Notes: generated from the sequence alone by a model not told the origin. DNA of 64,000 bases from Okeania sp034190295 (GCA_034190295.1 JAXHSW010000003.1:1-64000), one strand, 5' to 3'. Shown: positions 1 to 9,221, numbered from the stretch's first letter. Translations and numbers: made by a program.

Positions 1-528
1 TACTCGTGCCACTGATTTTTTTTATGTTCTATAGAATTAATTTGTTTAATTTGTTGGCTCAAATTCTGATGATGATTCATGTATCTTCTTGTGCTACATT
101 ATGAAGTGCGGAATGTAGGTTGTATAGAACTTGTCTATTTTGTCAAATTTTATGTTAAGAAAGATGTTTATAAAGCATAGCCTTAAAAGGGAGAGGTAAT
201 TAGGGCTTGCTGATTAAATCTCAAATTATTTACAGATAAATGTTTTAGCCTTTTTAGGTACTAATAAAATGCTAGCTTTTAGGTGGTAATGGTTCAATTA
301 GGAGCGGATTTTCAGCATTTCGAGGGGAAGAAAAACAAGAGAAGATTTTTCTGGCTACCTCTTCTATAATTCTCATTACTCCTGAATTCACCGATTCTGT
401 TTGCTTCGCGGTGACAAACGGAAATTCTGGCTCCTCCCCTGACAAAAAGACTTTCTTAGCAAGCCCTAATTATCCATTATCAATTATCCATTATCCATTA
501 ATTAATCCCTCTTTCCTGGAGATTTCTA
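1..528. other. Spacer upstream of the phosphodiester glycosidase gene
   Basis: AT-rich spacer with no convincing gene. It contains an inverted-repeat element (197-472), followed by short direct repeats of the type TTATCCATTATCAA at about 470-500. The promoter of the gene at 529 should lie after these repeats. A purine-rich stretch (CTGGAGA) about ten bases before the ATG can serve as ribosome binding site. Confidence 0.6.
197..472. repeat. MITE-like inverted-repeat element (copy A)
   Basis: The left end TAATTAGGGCTTGCTGA (197-213) is mirrored by TTAGCAAGCCCTAATTA (456-472), with mismatches only at the inner edge. The interior has no open frame of note. Both ends recur in opposite order at 1424-1735, so this is one member of a mobile or formerly mobile family. 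Non-autonomous status is inferred from the lack of a transposase. Confidence 0.6.
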
Positions 529-1416
529 ATGAATAAAAAAAGTCTGACTTTAACGGGATTATTTTTAACAACCTTCCTCCTAATAACAATAAACTTATTT
601 TCTGCCCAGGATGCCGAAAGTAAATCGCAAAACCCTCTATCTCTTGGTTTTCAAATCATTAGTAATTCTCAGGGAACAACTCTTTATCAAAAAGATTTAG
701 ATTATGTACAAGTTATTGATTTAACTGAAGGTGCAAAAATTAATTTTATCTATGGAAACATCACAGAATTAGGTACTAAAAAAGGAGCTTACGGCGGTAA
801 CGATCCACAATTTGAACGTCAGAAAATATCACAAGTATGGTCTAACTTATATTCAGAAAATTCAAGTTTATTTTGCATCACTAACGGTCAATTTTTTAGA
901 AACGATAAAAACACCTCCACAGAGTTAGCATTTCCTGTAAAGTCAGATGGAATTATAGTTAGCGATGGTTATGCTGGAGAAATAGAATTTCCCGATGAAA
1001 AATTAATGCTAGAAGTCTGGAATGATAGAGCATTAATTACTAAATTTCAGCCAAATAATCTGCAATTATCAACAGCACCTAATCTTATTGTTGGTTTACA
1101 GGAAAATGCTGATAAAGGAGTAGAAGATAAAACAGGTAGAACATTTATTGGAGTTAAAGATAAAGATAGCGATCGCCTCAATGAAACAATTTTAATTTTT
1201 ACTTCTAAACAAGCAACTCAACCCCATGCAGCTCAAACTTTGAAAAGTTTCGGTGCCACTCAAGTAATGATGTTAGATGGTGGAGGTTCTACACAATTAA
1301 TTTGTCAGGGAAATAATTATATAACTTCACCAAGAACCATACCTCAAATGATTATTACCTTTAGTAGACATCTCCAGAAAAAAGGGAGTAGGGAGTATTC
1401 AACAATTAATAATTAA
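529..1416 (+). CDS. Exported phosphodiester glycosidase family protein (NAGPA/DUF2233-like)
   Basis: The 295-residue protein starts with a basic N-terminus (MNKKS) and a hydrophobic segment to about residue 26, a signal peptide or membrane anchor. The body resembles the phosphodiester glycosidase (NAGPA, DUF2233) family: an early strand region, FCITNGQFF near residue 117, and the C-terminal motif MMLDGGGSTQL near residue 246. In the family this GG(G)ST motif forms part of the active site. Members hydrolyse sugar phosphodiesters or act on cell-envelope glycans; the substrate here is unknown. It stands alone, bracketed by two inverted copies of a MITE-like repeat (197-472 and 1424-1735). Family assignment is fairly secure, function is not. 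Confidence 0.8.
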   Translation: MNKKSLTLTGLFLTTFLLITINLFSAQDAESKSQNPLSLGFQIISNSQGTTLYQKDLDYVQVIDLTEGAKINFIYGNITELGTKKGAYGGNDPQFERQKISQVWSNLYSENSSLFCITNGQFFRNDKNTSTELAFPVKSDGIIVSDGYAGEIEFPDEKLMLEVWNDRALITKFQPNNLQLSTAPNLIVGLQENADKGVEDKTGRTFIGVKDKDSDRLNETILIFTSKQATQPHAAQTLKSFGATQVMMLDGGGSTQLICQGNNYITSPRTIPQMIITFSRHLQKKGSREYSTINN

Positions 1417-1423
1417 TAATTAA

Positions 1424-1735
1424 TAATTAGGGTTTGCTTATGGAAAGTCTTTTTGCTGGGGTAGGAGACAGGAGACAGGAGACAACCCACCCGCGGGCCC
1501 CGACCGTGGAGAACCCACCCCTAACCCCTCCCAGGAGGGGAAGACAGGAGAAATGGGAATGAGCGAGGAAGTAGGAGTAAGAATTGTCCCAAGATTGTTC
1601 TGCCCAACTATGCGCCTAAAATACGCTCCATGCACGAGCGTTTTAGGCGTGATACCAGGTACTTTTTTCGACAAAAAAAAGGCTAAAGTCTTTATATTTC
1701 AATGCTTTTAGATTTAATCAGCAGAGCAATAATTA
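1424..1735. repeat. MITE-like inverted-repeat element (copy B, inverted relative to copy A)
   Basis: The left end TAATTAGGGTTTGCTTA followed by AAAGTCTTTTTG is the reverse complement of the right end of the element at 197-472. The right end GATTTAATCAGCAGAGCAAT is close to the reverse complement of that element's left end. The interior has picked up GC-rich heptamer and GACCGTGGAG-type repeats. The two copies flank the gene at 529-1416 in opposite orientation. Confidence 0.55.
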
Positions 1736-1822
1736 CCGAAAAATTGTAGTCTAAAGCCTCCCTTTTTAAAGGGATAAAAAAAAGAGACTATTCTTTATGT
1801 CAAACCTCCTTATTACAGAGGT

Positions 1823-1855
1823 ACTGATAACTGATAACTGATAACTGATAACTGA
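1823..1855 (+). repeat. Heptanucleotide tandem repeat ACTGATA
   Basis: The unit ACTGATA is repeated four times plus a partial copy. Heptamer tandem repeats (STRR) are a known feature of filamentous cyanobacterial genomes. Confidence 0.85.
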
Positions 1856-1885
1856 AATGACACCAATGCTACCGGATTTGATATT

Positions 1886-1980
1886 ATCAGGACTTACGCA
1901 CAGACACTAAATAGATTGAGGGCGAATGCCATTCGCCCCTACATATAGCGTTTTCAAGGTTGATTTGCGTAAGTCCTGAT
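1886..1980. repeat. MITE-like element with 15-bp perfect inverted ends
   Basis: ATCAGGACTTACGCA (1886-1900) and TGCGTAAGTCCTGAT (1966-1980) are perfect inverted repeats around 65 bp that include GGGCGAATGCCATTCGCCC, itself a palindrome. A related short element with GTAAGTCCT ends is at 54171-54250. Confidence 0.7.
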
Positions 1981-2409
1981 TATCAAAATCATAAGGCTCG
2001 CGCCACCCCACCTTTTAAGGCGCAATATTTTTGGAGAGTTGCTCAAATCCCCTACTTCCCCTCCTCGGAGCAGGGCTGTTTCATCCGATGCGAAAAACAG
2101 AGAGGGAGATGGGGAGATGGGGAGAATTTTCGAGCCCCAAGTCGGAATATCAGCCAAATTTATAGGTAAATTAACGAATTGTTAGTCATTCGAGTTGATT
2201 GAACTAGACTAAATAGTTCAGATTTTCATAACTAAATTTGCAGCAAAAACTAGCAAATAATGGTTGATTTCCCGATCCCCCTATCCCCCTATCCCCCTAT
2301 CTCCCCAAATCGTTGACGCGCCAATACTTTGAAACAGCCCTGCCTCCACGGTCGGGGTTAGGGGTGGGTGAACTTCTGACTTGCACACCTTGCAGACTTG
2401 CAGACTTCG

Positions 2410-3813
2410 TTAAGTCTGGTTTTCTGTCTTGATACTAGAGAAAGCAGACAGATGACGATCGCTTTGTGATTCAATATCTAATCTATCTAAAATATCCAAC
2501 ATTTCTCGTTCAAACGTCACACTAGCACGATTAGTTTTACCCCCAATATAAACCCGCTCCCTTTCTTGCCAAGCCCAAATTTGCGAGTGAGAAACATAAC
2601 TCATCAACACACTCAACATCAATAAACCAAAACCTAAATAAACAATCGGAATTCCAGGGTCAGCCTTTATTTGTAAACCCGTACTACCTATAATCTTGTC
2701 AACAAATAGCCTTACCCCATTAACCTCTGTAGACATTCCTTCCCGCACACTACCAACTAATTTACCAGTAGCATCATAAATTAATACAGTTCCTTGTAAA
2801 TCTCTTGCCAGTAAAGATACACCCTCACTCAAATCTGGTTTAGTCGGAATCCAAGTTCCCCAAATTCTGCCCCCTCCCGCCGTATTTAATTTGGCCATTG
2901 GTAACTCAAAAACAGGGCTTCTATTAATTCTGACTTGAACTGCAGCGATCGCCCAATCTGCCTGATACATTGTCACCCCATGATATCTCATAGGTTGATT
3001 GACAAATATAGTTTTCCGGTCTACTTCGGAGCCATTTTTATCTAATATTGATAGGTCTGAATAAAACTGGTCAATTGCCCCTTCTGGAGTATAGTCAATC
3101 CAAAAACGATTTACCCGGACTAACCAATCTTGAGGAATTTGTGATTCGGCAAAAATTCCAGCATCCACAATATTTTTAACTTGAAATGTTTCTCCACTCG
3201 GCACTATTTCTTGACCGATAAATCCGGTCATTGAACCAACTATTGACCCTGCTAAAATAATCAACATACTAGCGTGAACTATTATCGGGCCAATTTTACC
3301 AATAATTCCTTTTCGCCCGTAAAGTTTATCTCCTTCTTGAAATACCTGATAACCACGTTGCTGTAATATTTTTTCCAGGGAATCTAGAGAAGCTGTTTCT
3401 ACTTCTGCGCTTAATCCTAAGTTCTCAAATTGTTGTTTCTTATTATAGAATTTCCAGCGATTAGCAGACTTTAGGGCTGGCATTTGTCGCGTAAAAGTAC
3501 AAGCAGTTAAACTTGCTCCAAACAAAATTAATATTGATAAAAACCACCAAGTACGGTAAACATGGTCTAACTCTAATAACAAAATTACTTTCCAAGTCAA
3601 AAATCCAAATAATGCTGGTTTTTCTGGATAATTTTCCTGATAAAAACTTATTGATTCACCTTGCTCTATAACTGTGCCAGAAATACTGCTTATGGCAATT
3701 ATTAATAATAGAGCGATCGCTAATCTTAAATCAGCCAATAATGGCAATATTTCTCTTCTAAATATTTTGAGAGGATTGAACCTCCAGCCTAATTCTGAAT
3801 CTTTAGCATCCAT
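2410..3813 (-). CDS. ccs1: Cytochrome c biogenesis protein Ccs1 (ResB family)
   Basis: The 467-residue protein matches the Ccs1/ResB family of System II (CcsA-Ccs1) cytochrome c maturation, which delivers haem to apocytochromes on the lumenal or periplasmic side of the membrane. Visible features are three N-terminal hydrophobic segments (about residues 22-45, 65-105 and 175-200), a large soluble domain (about 205-385), and a final transmembrane segment (IPIVYLGFGLLMLSVLMSY, about 390-408) followed by a cytoplasmic tail. The length fits cyanobacterial Ccs1. CcdA, which works in the same pathway, is the next real gene on the same strand at 4961-5695, but 1.1 kb of repeats separate them. CcsA is not in the window. 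The start MDAKDSELG is the natural first methionine. Confidence 0.92.
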   Translation of the reverse strand: MDAKDSELGWRFNPLKIFRREILPLLADLRLAIALLLIIAISSISGTVIEQGESISFYQENYPEKPALFGFLTWKVILLLELDHVYRTWWFLSILILFGASLTACTFTRQMPALKSANRWKFYNKKQQFENLGLSAEVETASLDSLEKILQQRGYQVFQEGDKLYGRKGIIGKIGPIIVHASMLIILAGSIVGSMTGFIGQEIVPSGETFQVKNIVDAGIFAESQIPQDWLVRVNRFWIDYTPEGAIDQFYSDLSILDKNGSEVDRKTIFVNQPMRYHGVTMYQADWAIAAVQVRINRSPVFELPMAKLNTAGGGRIWGTWIPTKPDLSEGVSLLARDLQGTVLIYDATGKLVGSVREGMSTEVNGVRLFVDKIIGSTGLQIKADPGIPIVYLGFGLLMLSVLMSYVSHSQIWAWQERERVYIGGKTNRASVTFEREMLDILDRLDIESQSDRHLSAFSSIKTENQT

Positions 3814-4960
3814 TAATTTAATTCCTATCAGCTTTAATATTTTTTAATCGTGGTTTACCAGTAGTATAGCGCTACGCGCAAGTCAGAAGTCAGAAGTTAT
3901 ATCATGTCCGGTTGAATAGTTATTGTATAGTTTAGAGTGGGGAGTAGGGGATATTAAATATTGAAGTAATTATAGAATTATAATTGAAGTAATTATAGAA
4001 TTATAAACATAATCTGAAACAGCTATTTTTAGCTGTTTGCGTAGCATGACTTAGGAAAACCTATATTAACAAAGAAGTTTATTCAAGGTAAAACCATTAC
4101 CATTACTGTATAAACTTTTGAGTATATTTTCAACCTATTTTGACTAAATTATCAATAATTTGACTGCTTTTTGTTTGCCACCTCAACCATCAGTTACCGA
4201 AAAATTGTGGTTTAAAGCCTCCCCTTTTAAGGGGATAATTAAGAAAAATTTTCATAATTAGTCAATCCTCTTTTTTTCAAGGATAGGTAATTGTTAATTA
4301 TTAATTATTAATTATTCATTATTAATTGTTGAACACCATCTATAGGACTCCTTTTTTTTACCAAATAATTAAGGTTTAAAGCCTCTTATGAGCAAGGAGA
4401 AACAAGCGGTCGAGGGATGGATGGGTTTCCTAACCATATCCAATCGACCAAGAGAGAAATATTTTTCCTTTGAGCCAATTCTCTTCTTTTTAAGGAGAGG
4501 TAATTATTAATTATTAACTAGCTATTAGCTTTTCGGTCCGGAATGCTGCGCAAACAGCATTTAGCTATCAGCTAAAAATCCGAGGGTTTAAGTCCCCCAC
4601 AAGAGCTTGAAAAAATTAGTGGTGCACCTTTTATGGGGGTTTGTAGACGCGGAGCGGCAACTCTAGAGTATCCCCCATTATACACGCCAGATAAGCTGAT
4701 TGCTGACTGCTGATTGCTGACTGCTGCTTCAATTATTAATTATTAATTGTTGAATAGCTATCAACTATCAGCCTAAAAAGGTAGTGCTTATGTAATGGTA
4801 TTTGTTTGCCGAGCATTCCGGAAAGTCCAAGCTTGGGTTGCTCATCCCCGAATTCTAGCTTGTCGTTTAATTTTAGGAGGGGTTGCTCATCCCCTTTCCT
4901 CCGGAATACTCCGCTTTCCGAGCAAAGCTGACCGCTGAGGTGCTGATTGCTGAACGCTTT
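3814..4960. other. Long repeat-rich spacer between ccs1 and ccdA
   Basis: No gene is supported in these 1.1 kb. It contains the AGCGCTACGCG motif with AGTCAGA heptamers (3868-3895), a duplicated GAAGTAATTATAGAATTATAA pair (about 3963-4005), two tandem members of the dispersed hairpin repeat (about 4196-4335 and 4360-4520), a copy of the TTTCGGTCCGGAATGCTGCG repeat (about 4534) and short CTGATTGCTGA-type repeats near 4700. Copies of the same motifs recur in the other spacers. Confidence 0.6.
4196..4335 (+). repeat. Dispersed hairpin repeat (AAAGCCTCCCCTTTTAAGG family)
   Basis: The unit starts TACCGAAAAATTGTGGTTT, has the small hairpin CCCCTTTTAAGGGG, a second arm near TCAATCCTCTT...AAGGATAGGTAA, and ends in TTAATTA heptamers and TTGTTGAAC. 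Related copies are at about 1735-1800, 4360-4520, 20797-20935, 57596-57655 (reverse) and 60240-60387. It lies only in spacers. Function unknown. Confidence 0.65.
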
Positions 4961-5695
4961 TTAAATGACTGGAACTATTCTAAATAACAGAGAAAATACA
5001 CCAAAACCAACTAATAAAATACCACTAGCAGGTGTAATCCAACTAGACCATTTTCGCAGTTCTAAAAAGTTTTTAATATTAGCTATAAAAGTACCTGCTA
5101 ATATCAAAGGCGTTACATAACCCAAGGCATAAAATAGCAATAAAATTCCTCCTAAAACCAAGTCTCCAGTAGTAGAAACCCAAGCTAATAATGTTGCTAA
5201 TACGGGAGTGCTACAGGGAGATGCGACCAAACCAAATGTTAAACCTAATAAATATGAACGTATTCCTTTAGGTAAATCTTGAGATATCCATCCCATACTG
5301 TCAAAAGAAGGCATAGGTAATGGCAATGCTTCTAGTAAATTCAGACCCATTAAAATAGCAACTATACTAACAATAATTGGCAATCCTATACCTACTTGAC
5401 CATATACTTTTCCCACTAATGATGCTACAATTCCTAAACCCGCAAGAGTTGTGGCTAATCCTAAAGAAAACCAAGTAGATTGAACAGCAGCTTGGAGACG
5501 ACTCTTAGCTTCATATCCGCCAATATAACCAATAGTTATTGGTAACATCGAAAGCATACAGGGCGTCAAACTGGTAAGTAAACCAGCTACAAATATAATT
5601 ATCAAACTGACCCAGCTTAGATGTGTTAGCTGAGTCTTCACTATGGTATTTGCATATTGAGTAGTTTCGTAAAGTAAAGTCAGAAAGGTTTCCAT
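4961..5695 (-). CDS. ccdA: Cytochrome c biogenesis protein CcdA
   Basis: The 244-residue membrane protein has about six hydrophobic segments. The two characteristic half-motifs are visible: TPCMLSMLP near residue 44 and SPCSTPV near residue 159, each carrying one of the redox-active cysteines. CcdA passes reducing power from stromal or cytoplasmic thioredoxin across the membrane so that apocytochrome c cysteines stay reduced for haem attachment by the Ccs1-CcsA complex. Length and topology are normal for the cyanobacterial form. It lies upstream of ccs1 in the direction of transcription, but repeats separate them, so co-transcription is uncertain. Confidence 0.93.
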   Translation of the reverse strand: METFLTLLYETTQYANTIVKTQLTHLSWVSLIIIFVAGLLTSLTPCMLSMLPITIGYIGGYEAKSRLQAAVQSTWFSLGLATTLAGLGIVASLVGKVYGQVGIGLPIIVSIVAILMGLNLLEALPLPMPSFDSMGWISQDLPKGIRSYLLGLTFGLVASPCSTPVLATLLAWVSTTGDLVLGGILLLFYALGYVTPLILAGTFIANIKNFLELRKWSSWITPASGILLVGFGVFSLLFRIVPVI

Positions 5696-6136
5696 AGTTA
5701 TGATTTATTACTCTATTTATCTAATAAGTAGAACTAAAATATTTGCTTCAGTGGCAGAAGTTATAGGAAGGTGGGAGCTAAAGATTCCGTTATTAAACAC
5801 CCAAAACTTCTTGCCTTTTTGCCATGAAGGCTGGAATACTAGATATTTTTACACTTCCTAGGATTGGATGAAGATTCAAACCCCAAGCAATTTTTCCTTC
5901 TGGCCCCTGTCCTCTTCAATATTAGATTTTAGATTTTCCTGAATTTAAGATTTTCTCTGGAATTATTTGAAACAAATTGACTCCAAATTAAATCTAGAAT
6001 GTAGAATGATTTTGTCTCTCAGTATAAAGGAGGAGTTAAATGTCTCAATAAATTCCAGAGGTAAGACCTTTGAGAATAAGTATTGACAGCAATATAACCT
6101 GTGATTATACTAACAGAAAAGTTAAATTATAATTAT
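5696..6136. other. Spacer between ccdA and the toxin-antitoxin pair
   Basis: Divergent intergenic region with no gene visible. It should hold the promoters of ccdA (minus strand) and of the antitoxin gene (plus strand). No clear operator could be picked out by eye. Confidence 0.5.
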
Positions 6137-6391
6137 ATGGCCACTGTCAAAACTGCAATTTCATTACAAGAGTATCTGTTTGAACAAGCTGAAGCACTAG
6201 CAGCAGAAATGAAAATATCTAGAAGTCGTTTAATAGCGATCGCTCTAGAAGAGTTTATTCGTCGGCATCAAAATCGACTATTGCTAGAAAAAATAAATGC
6301 TGCTTATGAGGATGTTTCTGATACAGAAGCATCAACATCAACAAGTAGTATTAGTGGACATCATAGGAGTATAATAGAGGACGAGTGCTAA
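6137..6391 (+). CDS. Ribbon-helix-helix type antitoxin (MazE-like role)
   Basis: From the ATG at 6137 the protein is 84 residues, beginning MATVKTAISLQEYLFEQAE. The layout is a short beta-strand (KTAISLQEYLF), two helices (QAEALAAEMKISRSRLIAIALEEFI), then an acidic disordered tail, as in ribbon-helix-helix antitoxins that bind DNA with the N-terminus and the toxin with the C-terminus. An in-frame ATG at 6101 would add 12 residues, but that extension is not protein-like and the strand would no longer be N-terminal. Its stop codon overlaps the start of the MazF-like gene by 7 bp, typical of translationally coupled toxin-antitoxin pairs. Autoregulation of the pair is expected from the family, not shown. 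Confidence 0.82.
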   Translation: MATVKTAISLQEYLFEQAEALAAEMKISRSRLIAIALEEFIRRHQNRLLLEKINAAYEDVSDTEASTSTSSISGHHRSIIEDEC

Positions 6392-6741
6392 TTAATCAAG
6401 GTGATATATTCTGGATTGAATTAGATGAACCATCGGGTTCTCAAGGTACTTACAGACATCCTCATGTTGTAATTCAGAACAATGTTTTTAATTTTAGTTT
6501 GATTAAGACTGTGGTTGTTTGTAGTTTAAGTTCTAATCTCAAGCTTGCTGCTGTTCCCGGTAATATTGTTTTAGCAGTAGGTGAGGCAAATTTACCAGAT
6601 AAAACAGTTGTGAATATATCCCAGATTTTCACAGTAGAAAAAGCAAAATTGACAGATAAAATAGGTACTCTTTCACCGGAGAGAGTAGAAAAAATATTAG
6701 AGGGAGTGGAATTACTACTTAAACCAACAGAAATGGAATAA
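6385..6741 (+). CDS. MazF/PemK-family endoribonuclease toxin
   Basis: The 118-residue protein starts at a GTG that lies inside the last codons of the antitoxin gene. It shows the PemK/MazF pattern: INQGDIFWIELDEPSGSQG, then RHPHVVIQ, a central strand VVVCSLSSNLKLA, and the C-terminal motif PDKTVVNISQIFTVEKAKL. Family members are SH3-like ribosome-independent mRNA interferases inhibited by the partner antitoxin. Length is normal and no key segment is missing, so it is probably functional. The 7-bp overlap ensures that toxin translation depends on antitoxin translation. Confidence 0.88.
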   Translation: MLINQGDIFWIELDEPSGSQGTYRHPHVVIQNNVFNFSLIKTVVVCSLSSNLKLAAVPGNIVLAVGEANLPDKTVVNISQIFTVEKAKLTDKIGTLSPERVEKILEGVELLLKPTEME

Positions 6742-7203
6742 CAATTGGATTTTTGGCTCTTTTGCTCCTCACCTTAAACTTTCTATCAGAAATTTTTGCA
6801 TCAAAAAATTTTAATCTTTACTATATCTACCACATCTTTATCTACTATATCTTTTTACAAAGAAGCCTTAGTTTCCGCTACACAATATTAGGGTAGTTAA
6901 CTTTTAATAATATTAAACTTATTACCCAGTTGGCATATATTGAATCAGAGGAAGAATTTGGAATAGAAAGAAAATAATAAATTAACATTTGAGGCCTTCC
7001 ATGATATAGAAGTTGAAGGAAAGGGCGCGGACAGATTCAAAAGCTTATAGCGGTTTTCACAAATGTAGACTACAAAACTTCTGCCCTCTGCCTTTAAGGC
7101 AAAATCTCTGTACTCTATGAAACATGAAAACTGCTATAAAACTCAGACAAAGCAATATTATTTTTCCTTGTTCCCTCTTCCTTCTTCCTCCTGCCATACA
7201 AAA
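6742..7203. other. Spacer downstream of mazF-like gene
   Basis: Convergent spacer between the toxin gene and the glycosyltransferase gene. The only structure seen is a 95-bp inverted-repeat element (7045-7139) and a CTTCCTT-type heptamer run at about 7165-7195. Confidence 0.55.
7045..7139. repeat. MITE-like element with 15-bp inverted ends
   Basis: TTATAGCGGTTTTCA (7045-7059) pairs with TGAAAACTGCTATAA (7125-7139) with one mismatch. The interior carries CTCTGCCTTTAAGGCA, a small palindrome. No coding capacity. Confidence 0.6.
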
Positions 7204-8361
7204 CTACTCAATTTCTTGATAAAAAGATTTCAGTAATTCTGTATTTTTCTGCCAATTTAGATGAGTTTTAGCAAAATTAATTGCACCTTGACCTAACTTT
7301 TCAGATAGAGATTTATCCTTAAACAACTCCCCCACCGATTCAACAATATTCACTCCATCAACCACAGGCAAAACTAAAGCATCTTTCTCATTTTCCATCA
7401 CCAAACCAATATTAGTAGAGGGCAAAATTACAGGTTTACCCATTGCCAAAAATTCTGGTAATTTACAGGGGAAACGATAATCATTAAATTTATCTGGTCT
7501 ACCTGGTTGAATTAACACATCTGCCAAAGCCAAAATTTCTGGCATTAAACTCCGGTCTACATATCCTAATTCAATGGCATATTTCCGCGCCCAATTATCA
7601 TCATCCCCCAAAAAATTACAGAAATCTCTACCAGTTCTAACTAACACTGCAGGTGTACCTTCTCGGTTCAACATTGCTACAGCTAAATACAAACTTCTCA
7701 CCTCATAAGTATTAGCAGCATGAACATTTCCGGTGTAGGAAAAAACCAAAGTATTTTCAGGAATACCAAACCTGTTTACTATTTCTGGATTGGGATTTCT
7801 GGGATAAAAATACTCGGTTTCTACACCAGGCCATAAAACTAAACTCGGCACATTATTCGGCACAAACTCTTTTAACTTTTCAATAATTACTGTTACTCCA
7901 TCGGCACTTGCTAGAAACTCCCGATATTTCTGGGGATGAGAAACATTATCTGGAATTGTGAGAGACCCATTAGCATTAGCGATTTCTTTAAAAGGTTTGT
8001 TTAAATATTTTTCCAGGACATATTCCTCATTATCTTCCAAGTGAATTACTAATTTAAAACTATAAGCTTTCCGGAGTTTATGACAATAATTTCGCGTAAC
8101 TTCCCTCGGAGTCCAAACATGAACCACATCCGGACCTTGCTGATTTTCAAATAATTTATTCAGCCGATAAAATTCACCATATTCTGTCACTTTATATAAA
8201 TGTGCTAAATGTTCTCCCACCTGAGAAACAGTCTGTTTATTTCTAGGAACAGCCACCACACAATCAAAACCCAATTTAACTAAATTATTAGCAAAATGAT
8301 GCACATGAAGGGCACTATTAGAATGAAAATCTTCATACAGAACAAATAAAATATTTTTCAT
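7204..8361 (-). CDS. Glycosyltransferase, GT-B fold, family 4-like
   Basis: The 385-residue protein begins MKNILFVLYEDFHSN, a first Rossmann strand followed by HVHHFANNLVKLG. The second half contains the C-terminal nucleotide-sugar domain pattern: VFSYTGNVHAANT near residue 208, LADVLIQPGRPDKFNDYRFPCKLPEFLAMGKPVI near residue 280 and the acidic position in NEKDALVLP. This matches family 4/1-type glycosyltransferases that move a sugar from a nucleotide donor to a growing glycan in the cytoplasm. No membrane segment is visible. It is the outermost member of the minus-strand glycan block, although the remnants and the HTH gene at 8.6-10.1 kb separate it from the next one. The sugar and acceptor cannot be read from sequence. 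Confidence 0.85.
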   Translation of the reverse strand: MKNILFVLYEDFHSNSALHVHHFANNLVKLGFDCVVAVPRNKQTVSQVGEHLAHLYKVTEYGEFYRLNKLFENQQGPDVVHVWTPREVTRNYCHKLRKAYSFKLVIHLEDNEEYVLEKYLNKPFKEIANANGSLTIPDNVSHPQKYREFLASADGVTVIIEKLKEFVPNNVPSLVLWPGVETEYFYPRNPNPEIVNRFGIPENTLVFSYTGNVHAANTYEVRSLYLAVAMLNREGTPAVLVRTGRDFCNFLGDDDNWARKYAIELGYVDRSLMPEILALADVLIQPGRPDKFNDYRFPCKLPEFLAMGKPVILPSTNIGLVMENEKDALVLPVVDGVNIVESVGELFKDKSLSEKLGQGAINFAKTHLNWQKNTELLKSFYQEIE

Positions 8362-8580
8362 TAAAACTATATCCTTGGAAATTTGATTTTTAGTAAATTT
8401 AAGTCAATAGCAATTAGCTATTAGCCGTCAGATTTTGTTGTTTGCCCTACTAAAGTAAATGTAAAATTTTATACTACCCACCTTTAAAAAAAGGGGGGTC
8501 AGGAGAGAGATCCTTATAAAAAAATTTTAGATGAACGAGAGGCGATCGCTAAACTTGCCTGACTTATCATACTGACAAAT
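8362..8580. other. Spacer with a G/C hairpin
   Basis: Divergent side of the glycosyltransferase gene. It contains CACCTTTAAAAAAAGGGGGG (near 8481-8500), which could fold into a hairpin, and one HIP1 site near 8542. No gene. Confidence 0.4.
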
Positions 8581-8700
8581 TTATTCCATTAGTTGTTGTA
8601 CTTCATTTAATGGTAAATCTACCGCTTCAGCAATTTGCTCTGCTGTTAAACCGAGTTTGATTAATAAGGCGGAACAATTGCAAGTTATGTTCTTTTTAAT
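8581..8700 (-). pseudogene. C-terminal remnant of an Rpn-family nuclease/putative transposase
   Basis: Reading the minus strand into the stop at 8581-8583 gives LLIKLGLTAEQIAEAVDL followed by PLNEVQQLME and the stop. This resembles the C-terminal tail of cyanobacterial Rpn-type (PD-(D/E)XK) putative transposases. The frame is closed by a stop near 8711, and nothing upstream on this strand looks like the rest of the gene. It is too short to be functional. The assignment rests only on the tail motif. Confidence 0.45.
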
Positions 8701-8721
8701 GGTCAAGTATCACAGGTAATT

Positions 8722-9102
8722 GTGCAGGAATTTACTCCAGAAAGAGGATTTGAGAGAAAATTACACACTGTTACAATTTCAAATAGTGACAGTATTCTTG
8801 GTTGGGACTGGGACGAAAAAACTAATACAGCGTCGTATATGTTAGACAATGGCAAATATACTACTCTTAAAGTACAGGATTTTTTTGGCAATAGGTTTGG
8901 CGGTGTATATAGCGACACAAAAATTTCAAATAGCCGTCTTGATAAATACTCTTCTTCTTGGACTGTAAACAATGGTGTTGCTGAATATACATTGTCTCAA
9001 CAATTAAAAAGGCAAAGATTTTCAAATGGAGCTTTTGGTTCTGTTCTTGACACGATGTCTTACAATTCTGCTGGGTTCATAGCAGGAAGAAGTTGTTATT
9101 AA
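8722..9102 (+). CDS. Hypothetical protein, possibly the 3' fragment of a larger gene
   Basis: The 126-residue frame has a GTG at 8722 but stays open upstream to about 8668 with protein-like sequence (SYVLFNGQVSQVIVQEF), so the true start is uncertain and the gene may be 5' truncated at the junction with the Rpn remnant. The composition is beta-rich and polar, with alternating patterns such as GWDWDEKTNTASYMLDNGKY. There is no signal peptide, membrane segment or motif I recognise. A 114-bp inverted-repeat element begins six bases after its stop. An 89-residue frame on the opposite strand overlaps it and looks less protein-like. Confidence 0.5.
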   Translation: MQEFTPERGFERKLHTVTISNSDSILGWDWDEKTNTASYMLDNGKYTTLKVQDFFGNRFGGVYSDTKISNSRLDKYSSSWTVNNGVAEYTLSQQLKRQRFSNGAFGSVLDTMSYNSAGFIAGRSCY

Positions 9103-9107
9103 TAGTC

Positions 9108-9221
9108 CAGTAGTGGACTGACACACCTTAAATGGTGCATTAGATTCAATTCAAAAGTCAAAAGTAAGAATTTTCAAGTTAAAAGCTAATGCAAAGTTTT
9201 AGCTGTGTCAGTCTACTACTG
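9108..9221. repeat. MITE-like element with 18-bp inverted ends
   Basis: CAGTAGTGGACTGACACA (9108-9125) pairs with TGTGTCAGTCTACTACTG (9204-9221) with a single mismatch. The interior includes a TCAAAAG heptamer pair. It starts immediately after the stop codon of the preceding frame. Confidence 0.7.

Larger units (their letters stand above)
1417..2409. other. Repeat-filled spacer between glycosidase gene and ccs1
   Basis: No supported gene. In order it holds TTAATAA repeats just after the stop, MITE-like copy B (1424-1735), part of the dispersed TTTAAAGCCTCCCC hairpin repeat (about 1735-1780), a 7-bp tandem repeat (1823-1855), a second MITE-like element (1886-1980), and two copies of the GC-rich spacer motif that reads GACCGTGGAG on one strand (about 1500 and, inverted, about 2345). 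C-runs of the type ATCCCCCT at 2274-2300 are another short tandem repeat. Short open frames here cross the repeats and look spurious. Confidence 0.6.

Noticed and set aside
1438..2169. Small frames on both strands in the spacer after the first gene
   Set aside because: They run through heptamers, GC-rich spacer repeats and inverted-repeat elements; no domain or start signal supports them.
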